Of a DNA stretch of 64,000 nucleotides, positions 1-7,118 are shown piece after piece. A program made the translations under genes and the position numbers. Under the pieces are notes generated by a model that had not been told where the DNA came from, made no database searches, and worked only from the letters and a program-made list of their open reading frames with translations. How positions within the stretch are numbered: the stretch's first letter is position 1; every line of letters begins with the position of its first letter. Source of the DNA: CAWBRY01 sp963791295 (GTDB lineage: Bacteria; Bacteroidota; Bacteroidia; Chitinophagales; Chitinophagaceae); the NCBI GenBank assembly GCA_963791295.1, contig CAWBRY010000004.1, positions 744,001 through 808,000 on the forward strand, given 5' to 3'.

Positions 1-1210
1 ACTATCGGCTTCATCAGAAATTCTCAAAGGATTTCGAGCGATCTATTCAGCAACTGCAGTAGAAAGGATACTGGATGCAGGAGCTATTGTGATTGGAAGA
101 TTGAATTGTGATGAATTTGCCATGGGTTCCACCAATGAGAATTCCAGCTATGGCAGGGTGTTGAATCCTATTGATGAAACGAAAGTAACGGGAGGTTCAT
201 CCGGCGGTTCTGCAGCAGCAGTAAGGGCTGGCCTGTGCATGGTTGCACTTGGAAGTGATACGGGTGGTTCTGTTCGGCAACCTGCTGATTTTTGCGGAGT
301 CATCGGATTGAAGCCAACTTATGGTAGAATTTCCAGGTATGGGTTGATTGCTTATGCATCTTCATTCGACCAGATAGGCATCTTCGGCAACACAATTCCT
401 GATGTTGCCAAAATGCTGGAGGTGATGGCGGGGCCAGACGATTATGATAGCACTGCATCGACAAAAAAAGTGCCTTCCTTCTCCAGCCTTTCAGGCCCTA
501 GTAAGAAATACAGGTTTGCATATTTCGATGAGGCCTTGAATCATCCCAGCCTCGATCCGGAAATTGCCGCTTCCATTAAAAACTTAATTCAGGATTTGAC
601 TGCAGCAGGCCATGATGTGAAGAAAGTCGGATTCGAATTACTCGACTATATCGTTCCGGCCTATTATGTTCTCACAACCGCCGAAGCATCCTCCAATCTT
701 TCCAGGTATGATGGTGTGAAGTATGGATACCGTAGCAACGGGGGTCACTCCGAGTTGACAGATTTTTATAAAGAAACGAGGTCCAAAGGTTTTGGAAAAG
801 AAGTGAAGAGGAGGATCATGCTCGGCACCTTTGTTCTCAGTGCGGGATACTATGATGCCTATTTTACGAGGGCTCAAAAAGTAAGGACGTTGTTGAGGGA
901 TAAAACCAATGAGATTTTTAGCCAAGCTGACTTTATTTTACTGCCCTGCTCTCCGGCAACTGCTTTTAAAGCGGGTGAAAAAATGAATGATCCTATCGCT
1001 ATGTACCTGGCTGATATTTATACTGTGATGGCCAACTTAACTGGAGTACCCGCAATTTCGCTTCCCCTTTTTCAACACAGTAATGGTATGCCCTTTGGAA
1101 TACAAGTAATGGCAAACCGCTTTGAGGAATTATCATTATTAAAGGTGTCGTTGGATTTGGGGAAAATTCATCGACCTTTAATGCCTGAAAAGCAACGTAC
1201 TAAAATTTAA
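1..1210 (+). CDS. gatA: Glutamyl-tRNA(Gln) amidotransferase subunit A, 5' partial
   Basis: Amidase subunit of GatCAB, which converts Glu-tRNA(Gln) (and often Asp-tRNA(Asn)) to the amidated form in the cytoplasm. The reading frame is open from base 2, so the gene begins upstream of the window; about 400 residues are visible of a usual 480. The amidase-signature serines are present: TGGSSGGSAAAV and, about 20 residues later, DTGGSVRQPADFCG. These give the Ser and cis-Ser of the Ser-cisSer-Lys triad; the Lys lies upstream of the window. DEFAMGS just before is also typical of GatA. The C-terminal end (TGVPAISLP, GIQVM) is intact. The next gene follows on the same strand after about 90 bases with no obvious terminator. 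Family call is firm. Confidence 0.96.
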   Translation, partial: LSASSEILKGFRAIYSATAVERILDAGAIVIGRLNCDEFAMGSTNENSSYGRVLNPIDETKVTGGSSGGSAAAVRAGLCMVALGSDTGGSVRQPADFCGVIGLKPTYGRISRYGLIAYASSFDQIGIFGNTIPDVAKMLEVMAGPDDYDSTASTKKVPSFSSLSGPSKKYRFAYFDEALNHPSLDPEIAASIKNLIQDLTAAGHDVKKVGFELLDYIVPAYYVLTTAEASSNLSRYDGVKYGYRSNGGHSELTDFYKETRSKGFGKEVKRRIMLGTFVLSAGYYDAYFTRAQKVRTLLRDKTNEIFSQADFILLPCSPATAFKAGEKMNDPIAMYLADIYTVMANLTGVPAISLPLFQHSNGMPFGIQVMANRFEELSLLKVSLDLGKIHRPLMPEKQRTKI

Positions 1211-1300
1211 TCGGCTCGAACGCGGATTTTTTATAAATTCCCGTTTCAAAAATTGGATTGTTCGCAAAAACTTCGACGGTCCGGACACTTAGAAATAACG

Positions 1301-2368
1301 GTGATCAGAATACGAAATATCTTACTTCCGGGTATTTGCTCTCTGGTTATGTTGTCTACTGCTAAAGCGGAGGGACAGCAAAAAGCCATTGACCAAAAGC
1401 TAATGGGATCGGATGCCCTGATCAAAAGGGACTCACTTCCACTGCCCACCAGTGATCCCAAGCACGGATTTCATGATTTGTTTATCACTTCCACGCTGGC
1501 CAATGGCGTTAACATAGAGGAAATGAATCCCATGGCCATCAGCTTCGTTCAGGACTACATGGATAGGTTTGGAAAGACGATGGAGGACATGAAGGGTTGG
1601 GGTAGACCCTATTTCGATATGATGGACGGGATCCTTTCACAACACGGGTTGCCCAAAGAACTTAAATACCTTGCGGTCATTGAATCCCATTTGAAATCCA
1701 ATGTCAGATCCTGGGCCGGGGCTGTCGGTCCCTGGCAGTTTATGCCCGAAACAGCAAAGAACTATGGACTGAGAGTAAATAATGCCTACGACGAACGCAC
1801 CGATTACTTCAAGAGCACACATGCTGCTTGTCGTTATCTCACCTACCTGTTTTCATTGTATGGCGATTGGCTATTGGTGATCGCAGCTTACAATGGTGGA
1901 CCCGGAAATGTGAACTATGCCATTAAGAAAAGCGGCAGCGCTGATTTCTGGACCTTACAAAACTATCTTCCGGTCGAATCAAAGAATCATGTCAAAAAAT
2001 TCATTGCCACGCACTATATCATGGAGGGCCAGGGTGGAATCACTACTTATACTAAGGATGAGGCCCGGAACCAGGTTTTGAAAAACGCTCCTTCGCCCAT
2101 TGCATTGGAGGATACTGTAGAAATTAAATCAAAAACGATCAGCGGAAGATTTAATTCCATGATCATCATAAAATATGTAGGAATAGATCTGGCTGCCTTC
2201 AGCCGCTTGAACCCCGATCTCGATCAGCAACTGGCTAGTTCGGGTGTTTATGAATTGAAGCTTCCGGAAGACAAGATGAGCATCTTCAATGCCAAAAGGT
2301 ATGAGATCCTTTACGAATCAATTCAGTTATTGTTGAATCCGCCGAATGCAAGGGTGAGTGGTGAGTAG
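1301..2368 (+). CDS. Lytic murein transglycosylase (SLT domain, MltD-like)
   Basis: Peptidoglycan lytic transglycosylase acting in the periplasm. The SLT core is clear: GLPKELKYLAVIESH carries the catalytic Glu, followed by AGAVGPWQFMPETAKNYGL and the AAYNGGPGNVNYAI motif. The C-terminal 90 residues (IIIKYVGIDLAAFSRLNPDL) resemble a degenerate LysM-like tail. The frame is open from a TTG at 1253, but a GTG at 1301 is preferred because it places a textbook signal peptide at the N terminus (VIRIRNILLPGICSLVML then STAKAEG). That gives about 355 aa. The stop sits inside a heptamer repeat shared with the convergent pabB end. Family firm; exact start inferred. Confidence 0.9.
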   Translation: MIRIRNILLPGICSLVMLSTAKAEGQQKAIDQKLMGSDALIKRDSLPLPTSDPKHGFHDLFITSTLANGVNIEEMNPMAISFVQDYMDRFGKTMEDMKGWGRPYFDMMDGILSQHGLPKELKYLAVIESHLKSNVRSWAGAVGPWQFMPETAKNYGLRVNNAYDERTDYFKSTHAACRYLTYLFSLYGDWLLVIAAYNGGPGNVNYAIKKSGSADFWTLQNYLPVESKNHVKKFIATHYIMEGQGGITTYTKDEARNQVLKNAPSPIALEDTVEIKSKTISGRFNSMIIIKYVGIDLAAFSRLNPDLDQQLASSGVYELKLPEDKMSIFNAKRYEILYESIQLLLNPPNARVSGE

Positions 2369-2425
2369 TGAATTATGAGTAGGGAAAAGAATCACTCACA
2401 ACTCATCACTCACAACTCACAACTC
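2353..2425. repeat. Heptamer-arm inverted repeat between convergent genes (locus 1)
   Basis: The left arm (2353-2371) reads as GTGAG-TG units and overlaps the last codons of the transglycosylase gene. The right arm (2392-2425) is made of ACTCACA/ACTCATC units, the rough reverse complement. The element spans the 48 bases between two convergent genes. A similar element with tandem units lies at 42129-42237, also between convergent genes. It may act as a bidirectional transcription stop; that is inference. Confidence 0.7.
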
Positions 2426-3733
2426 AAAGCCCAAGACCTTCCTAATCGCCTCCGCCTTCAGCATGCATTCTTCCCATTCATTTTCCGGATCGCTGTAAAA
2501 AGTAATCCCTGAACCCGCTTGAAAAGATAGATATTCCGATGCTGCATTATACATGATGCTTCTGATGACCACGTTGAAATCAAAATCATCATTAGGAGAA
2601 ATATAGCCGACGGCTCCCGAAAAAATTCCCCGCCGGGTCTTCTCATATTGCTCAATCAATTCCATTACTCTTTTCTTTGGAGCTCCCGTCATCGAACCCA
2701 TCGGAAAAGTGGCCCGGATAATATCGGCAAAAGAAATATTATCCTGCAGCGTTCCGCTAACCGTAGAGATCATTTGGTGAACCTGAGGAAAAGAATAAAC
2801 TCCATAGAGCTCATCAACAGTGACGGTCGCTTGCTTACAAATCTTTGCGAGATCATTGCGCACAAGGTCCACCACCATCACATTTTCTGAACGGTCCTTG
2901 ACGCTTTGGCGCAGATGTTCTTTACTCAATTCATCTTTTGCTTCGTTCCCTTCAATGCGCCTGGATGTTCCTTTGATGGGTTGAGACATGATCCGGTCTC
3001 CTTGCTTTCTTAAAAATCTTTCCGGGCTGGCGCAGATCAGCCATTGATCATCTACCCTGTACAGTGCGGAAAATGGATTCGGTGAATGCTCACCCAGTTT
3101 GTTATAAATCATCAAAGGGTCGAGATGGACCTGCTCCATGAAAAACTCCTGGCAGAAATTGATCTCATAGCAATCACCATAAAGAATGTGTTGCTTTAAT
3201 TGTTCGATAATCGAGATGTATTCTTCTTTGGATATCCTGTTGCGAATACCTGCGGAATTAGAAGAAACACGAGTTTCCATCCTTGCCGACTCCATCGATT
3301 GAATGGCTTTATAAATTTTTTCAGGATGGTCTGCATGGATGATCAGTTCCTTTTCATTCAAACGAATGATGACCTCGGGCTCAAAGAAAAACAGGTCGGC
3401 AAATTGAATATGGTCAGGATGTACTGAGACACTCCGTTTTGGGTCATTCCGCAAGTCATAAGCGAAATGCCCGAATAGCCAACGATCCTTCGATGTACCG
3501 AAATCTTCCAGGAATTGCGTTAATTCGTCAAGAGTGTTTTCGCTATTGCTCCGAATACTCTTTTTTATTCCCGCTCCCGCCAGGCATTCCATGCTGTGAG
3601 GGCTAATCTGATATTGGTGATTATCCAAAAAACAAAAAGTATTGAACCGTCGTATCCAGTTCAATACTTTTTCTTTGATCAATTCGAAATCGGTAATGTC
3701 GTATTTGGCCTGCGAAGAGATCGTATTGTTCAA
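2417..3733 (-). CDS. pabB: Aminodeoxychorismate synthase component I
   Basis: Chorismate-binding enzyme making 4-amino-4-deoxychorismate for folate synthesis. It belongs to the TrpE/PabB family: DCYEINFCQEF, ASPERFL, the PIKGT motif near residue 254, ENVMVVDLVRND, and the C-terminal QAGSGITFYSDPENEWEE. PIKGT with Lys, rather than the PIAGT of anthranilate synthases, argues for PabB over TrpE. 438 aa is normal for component I alone; no fused glutaminase domain is present and none lies next door. The start appears to be TTG at 3733 (LNNTISS); no ATG fits upstream. It follows the acidic-protein gene by 14 bases and is probably cotranscribed with it. Confidence 0.9.
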   Translation of the reverse strand: MNNTISSQAKYDITDFELIKEKVLNWIRRFNTFCFLDNHQYQISPHSMECLAGAGIKKSIRSNSENTLDELTQFLEDFGTSKDRWLFGHFAYDLRNDPKRSVSVHPDHIQFADLFFFEPEVIIRLNEKELIIHADHPEKIYKAIQSMESARMETRVSSNSAGIRNRISKEEYISIIEQLKQHILYGDCYEINFCQEFFMEQVHLDPLMIYNKLGEHSPNPFSALYRVDDQWLICASPERFLRKQGDRIMSQPIKGTSRRIEGNEAKDELSKEHLRQSVKDRSENVMVVDLVRNDLAKICKQATVTVDELYGVYSFPQVHQMISTVSGTLQDNISFADIIRATFPMGSMTGAPKKRVMELIEQYEKTRRGIFSGAVGYISPNDDFDFNVVIRSIMYNAASEYLSFQAGSGITFYSDPENEWEECMLKAEAIRKVLGFEL

Positions 3734-3747
3734 TGCGCTAAGATCAA

Positions 3748-4203
3748 TTAGTAATCTTCTTCCTCTTCATCATCGAAGCTATCTTCTTTAAACATATCCC
3801 TGAATTCGTCGTCGATCTTAAAATCATCCTCTTCTTCTGCTGCTTTCTTACCACCGACGGCTTTTTTTCCTTTTGACTTGGGAACATCAAACTCTTCAAA
3901 GTCGGGATCCCAATTTTCTTCTTCTTCCGGCTTCTCCCAATCGTCTGGCTTTTCATCGGTTTCATCTTCTTCATCGTCATCCTCATCACCACCCTTTCCT
4001 TTCTTGGTAGCGACTGCAACCTTTCCAGTTTTCTTGAGTTCGGAAGTATCATCCACTTCATCTTCGTTGAGATCCTCATCCTCGTCCGCATCCGGATCAG
4101 GTTCTTTCTTAGGTTTGACTGCGGCTTTCCTGGCCGATTCTTTACCGGGATCGGAGTTTGTGCTCCGGACGGATTTTTTTTCCTTGTCGGGTTTTGATGT
4201 CAT
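3748..4203 (-). CDS. Unknown, extremely acidic low-complexity protein
   Basis: 151 aa with no fold I can recognise. A Lys/Arg-rich N-terminal third (KPDKEKK, ARKAAVKPKKE) is followed by long Asp/Glu tracts (DADEDEDLNEDEVDD, GDEDDDEEDETDE), a more ordered stretch NWDPDFEEFDVPKSKGKK, and an acidic tail ending DDEEEEDY. No signal peptide or membrane segment, so presumably cytoplasmic. The composition recalls the acidic tail of Firmicutes RNA polymerase delta subunit, but there is no sequence basis for homology. The WDPDFEEFDVPKSK block looks most like a conserved functional segment. It sits between purA and pabB on the same strand. Real gene: ATG start, tight spacing to pabB and Bacteroidota-like codon use; function unknown. 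Confidence 0.75.
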   Translation of the reverse strand: MTSKPDKEKKSVRSTNSDPGKESARKAAVKPKKEPDPDADEDEDLNEDEVDDTSELKKTGKVAVATKKGKGGDEDDDEEDETDEKPDDWEKPEEEENWDPDFEEFDVPKSKGKKAVGGKKAAEEEDDFKIDDEFRDMFKEDSFDDEEEEDY

Positions 4204-4336
4204 AGTCTAGCAGGATTGTGAATGTAAAATTTCAGCGAAGTTTTTAAACCTCCAAATTTTTATTCCGATTTCTCATTATAAAAATTAAACATTACAAATC
4301 AGGCTTGTTTCACGGTGATGAGTGCAAGATACTTGT

Positions 4337-5602
4337 TTATGCAACCTTAATGATCTGGTCTCTCCCAGGTCCGTTCGATATATAATGAATCGATACTCCC
4401 AGGAATTCATTAATATAATTGACATAAGTCTTCATGGTTTCAGGCAGGTTGGCATATAGGTCCATGCCACAGGTAGTTGTATTCCAGCCAGTAAATGATT
4501 TATAAACAGGTTCGGGTTTCTGCCTCTCCATCTGGAAGGGTATTTCCCGCGTTTCAATTCCATTAAGCTTATAAGCAGTACATATCTGAAGTTCTTTGAA
4601 TGAATCCAGCACATCTGCTTTGGTCATGACTATCTTGGTGACCCCATTGATCATACAGGCAAACTGAAGTGCCACCAGGTCAATCCAGCCACAACGGCGA
4701 GGCCTGCCGGTAGTCGCCCCGAATTCATTTCCTATTTTCCTTAGTTCTTCTCCTATTTCGTCGTCGAGTTCGGTAGGAAACGGCCCGCCACCTACCCGTG
4801 TACAATAAGCTTTAGTAACGCCAATCACATCTCTTATCAATTGAGGGGCTATTCCCAGACCACTGCAGACACCGGCCGAAATGGTACTGGATGAAGTGAC
4901 GAAGGGAAATGTACCAAAATCTATATCTAACATACTGCCCTGTGCGCCTTCTGCCAGAACTCTCTTACCTGCATGGATGTGATTATTCAGGAAATACTCG
5001 CCATTGACGATATTCAGTTGCTTTAAGAATTCAAGTGCTTCAAAGAATTCTTCCTCCCAGGCAATGATATCTTCATTAAACCCATAGTTATCTAACAGAC
5101 GTTGGTGTTTTAATCGAAGATGGATATACGCAGTGGTAAAATTTTTATCCTTCAGGTCCCCCACCCTTAATCCATTGCGCCCTGTCTTATCCATGTAGGT
5201 CGGTCCAATGCCTTTTAACGTTGAACCGATCTTTTGAATGCCCTTTGATATTTCAGCAGCCTTATCCAATGCCCGGTGAGTTGGCAGGATAAGATGAGCC
5301 CTTTCAGAAATGAAGAGGCTCTTTTTCAGGTCAACGCCGAAAGACGATACAAGTTCTACTTCACGCTTCAAGGTAACGGGATCAAGCACCACTCCATTAC
5401 CAATCAGGTTAAGCACATTAGGATGAAATACGCCGGAGGGAATTTGGTGAAGGACTACCTTTTTATCATTTACGTATAACGTGTGGCCTGCATTAGGTCC
5501 GCCCTGGAAGCGAGCTATGATGTCATAGTTCTTTGCGAAGTAATCAACGATTTTTCCTTTTCCTTCATCGCCCCATTGGAGGCCAAGTATTACATCAACC
5601 AT
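4337..5602 (-). CDS. purA: Adenylosuccinate synthetase
   Basis: Catalyses IMP + Asp + GTP to adenylosuccinate, the first committed step to AMP. The start is set at the ATG at 5602 because the family begins VDVILGLQWGDEGKGK, where the Asp is the catalytic base and GDEGKGK the GTP P-loop; an upstream TTG would add 11 unconserved residues. Other signatures: GGPNAGHTLY (catalytic His region), GTFPFVTSSSTISAG, TTGRPRRCGW and TKADVLD. 421 aa is the usual length. It is followed on the same strand by the acidic-protein gene after a 133-base gap with no clear terminator. Confidence 0.97.
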   Translation of the reverse strand: MVDVILGLQWGDEGKGKIVDYFAKNYDIIARFQGGPNAGHTLYVNDKKVVLHQIPSGVFHPNVLNLIGNGVVLDPVTLKREVELVSSFGVDLKKSLFISERAHLILPTHRALDKAAEISKGIQKIGSTLKGIGPTYMDKTGRNGLRVGDLKDKNFTTAYIHLRLKHQRLLDNYGFNEDIIAWEEEFFEALEFLKQLNIVNGEYFLNNHIHAGKRVLAEGAQGSMLDIDFGTFPFVTSSSTISAGVCSGLGIAPQLIRDVIGVTKAYCTRVGGGPFPTELDDEIGEELRKIGNEFGATTGRPRRCGWIDLVALQFACMINGVTKIVMTKADVLDSFKELQICTAYKLNGIETREIPFQMERQKPEPVYKSFTGWNTTTCGMDLYANLPETMKTYVNYINEFLGVSIHYISNGPGRDQIIKVA

Positions 5603-5701
5603 ATTAAATAGTAAGATTCTTGAACAAGCCCGCAAAAATAAGGGTTTAAAAGTTCAAGCTGGATGGGTTAAGGATACACTACTTACTGTCGCGCACCTTC
5701 C

Positions 5702-5729
5702 AAAAAAAACCTCCCCGATTGGGGAGGTT
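5702..5729 (-). terminator. Rho-independent terminator of the susC-susD operon
   Basis: On the minus strand a perfect 9-bp stem (AACCTCCCC / GGGGAGGTT, 5708-5729) with a 4-base loop is followed by a run of eight T (complement of 5702-5709). It lies just downstream of the susD stop and so ends the susC-susD transcript before purA. Confidence 0.88.
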
Positions 5730-5739
5730 GATGAATTTT

Positions 5740-7080
5740 TTAGAAATTCTCTTCGGCTGGATGCGGAAATTCAGGCCATACATCGTCTCCCGCCCTGGCT
5801 AGAGGCAATGTGCCTAAGAGATTGTAGCGACGCATGTCTACCCAACGATGCCCTTCTCCGTAAAGAGAATATCGTCTCTGATTTAGCATTTCCGTGAGCA
5901 ATGCGGCCTGCGTAACTAGTCCGGCATAGATAGGGAGACCAGCTGCGGTCCTCACTACGTTAAGTGCCGTCACAGCATCAGCGAGATTCCCGACTCCACC
6001 TAATTGAATGTTTGCTTCTGCGTAAATCAATATTAATTCTTCGTTGCGGATAATAGCAATCGGATCTATATTTGACGTATATAAGAAGACGTCATAAGTC
6101 CCTGTCAGGTCATCAAATTGAAAGCTAGCATTGCGCAAGGCCACCTTGCTTAATCGTGTATCACTGGTCGACTCCGCTTCGGTGATAAAATGTGGTTCTG
6201 CAATTCTCACTTCTGAATTCCCATTTCGAGGAAGGTACATCGGATTTAATTGGTCACCACCGGCAGTAGAATACTTATAGTAGGCTCCTGCATCTAAATC
6301 TCCAGCGAGATTAAAGAATGAATTCGTCAATGCGGTAAGCGCTCCAGCCCAATCTTGTTTGTAAACCGCGCAACGGGCAGCCAGGGCTCTATTGAATTGT
6401 GCAAAAACGCCAGCCTCATCGCCGAAAATGGAAGAATGGAACAAAAATGTCTCAGTTGGATTGGCACTCAGATCGGCATAAGCTTCATTTAACAAGCTTA
6501 TGATCGCATCAAGCGATGCTGCCGGGCTTAGAAAGGGTCCAAGTGCATCAGGATTCGACACATCGACGCGAATACCATTGCTGTAAACCAGGTTGTAGAC
6601 CATCAATAATTCATGTGCCTTGATAGTCTTTGCATAAGCGATTCCCAGGGTCTTATCTAAAGGGCTGATGGCGGCGGAGGTAGTATTGGTCAGTCCCTCG
6701 ATCAGTATATTGGCATTCTTGATGGCCCGGTATCTTCCGGCGTAGGGATTGGTTATATAAAATGTATTATTATCCAGCTCTGCACTGCCTTTCCCAAGCA
6801 AGTCAGCAGAAAGCCTTGGATCAGACTTAGAAATGCGGTAAAATTCACGCCCGATTACACCAACATCATCCCAATAGAAACCCTGTTGGTCACGCATGGC
6901 GGATTCGGTACCAGTTACCACACTTTGTATATCACCCGGAGTTGGATTTTGGGAAATTGGAACGACTCCTGGGTTATTAGGATCTGCTACCGGATCAATT
7001 TTGCAGGATGCAAAAAGCAACAATGATATCATTGTCGTACCCAATGCTACCCTTTTTATAATTTGATAATTAGATCTCAT
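5740..7080 (-). CDS. SusD/RagB-family outer-membrane nutrient-binding lipoprotein
   Basis: Surface lipoprotein that forms the lid of a SusC channel and binds the substrate. It has a lipoprotein signal peptide with lipobox LLFASC (Cys about residue 26) followed by KIDP. The C-terminal region has the SusD hallmarks NEELILIYAEANIQLG, ALNVVRTAAGLP and LLTEMLNQRRYSLYGEGHRW. 446 aa is at the short end of the family. It is the second gene of a susC-susD pair, 38 bases after susC. No glycoside hydrolase, sulfatase or ECF sigma/anti-sigma pair is adjacent, so the substrate cannot be read from context. Confidence 0.93.
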   Translation of the reverse strand: MRSNYQIIKRVALGTTMISLLLFASCKIDPVADPNNPGVVPISQNPTPGDIQSVVTGTESAMRDQQGFYWDDVGVIGREFYRISKSDPRLSADLLGKGSAELDNNTFYITNPYAGRYRAIKNANILIEGLTNTTSAAISPLDKTLGIAYAKTIKAHELLMVYNLVYSNGIRVDVSNPDALGPFLSPAASLDAIISLLNEAYADLSANPTETFLFHSSIFGDEAGVFAQFNRALAARCAVYKQDWAGALTALTNSFFNLAGDLDAGAYYKYSTAGGDQLNPMYLPRNGNSEVRIAEPHFITEAESTSDTRLSKVALRNASFQFDDLTGTYDVFLYTSNIDPIAIIRNEELILIYAEANIQLGGVGNLADAVTALNVVRTAAGLPIYAGLVTQAALLTEMLNQRRYSLYGEGHRWVDMRRYNLLGTLPLARAGDDVWPEFPHPAEENF

Positions 7081-7118
7081 AAAAATCGTATTTCAGATGA
7101 AAAATATTTTTGTCCTAT

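Noticed and set aside
1253..1300. TTG 1253 as start of the transglycosylase
   Set aside because: It would put 16 charged or polar residues ahead of an otherwise standard signal peptide.
3878..4210. Ser-rich 110-codon frame on the plus strand
   Set aside because: It is the antisense of the Asp/Glu tracts of the acidic gene (GAA/GAT read backwards give Ser codons); no start context or secretion signal.
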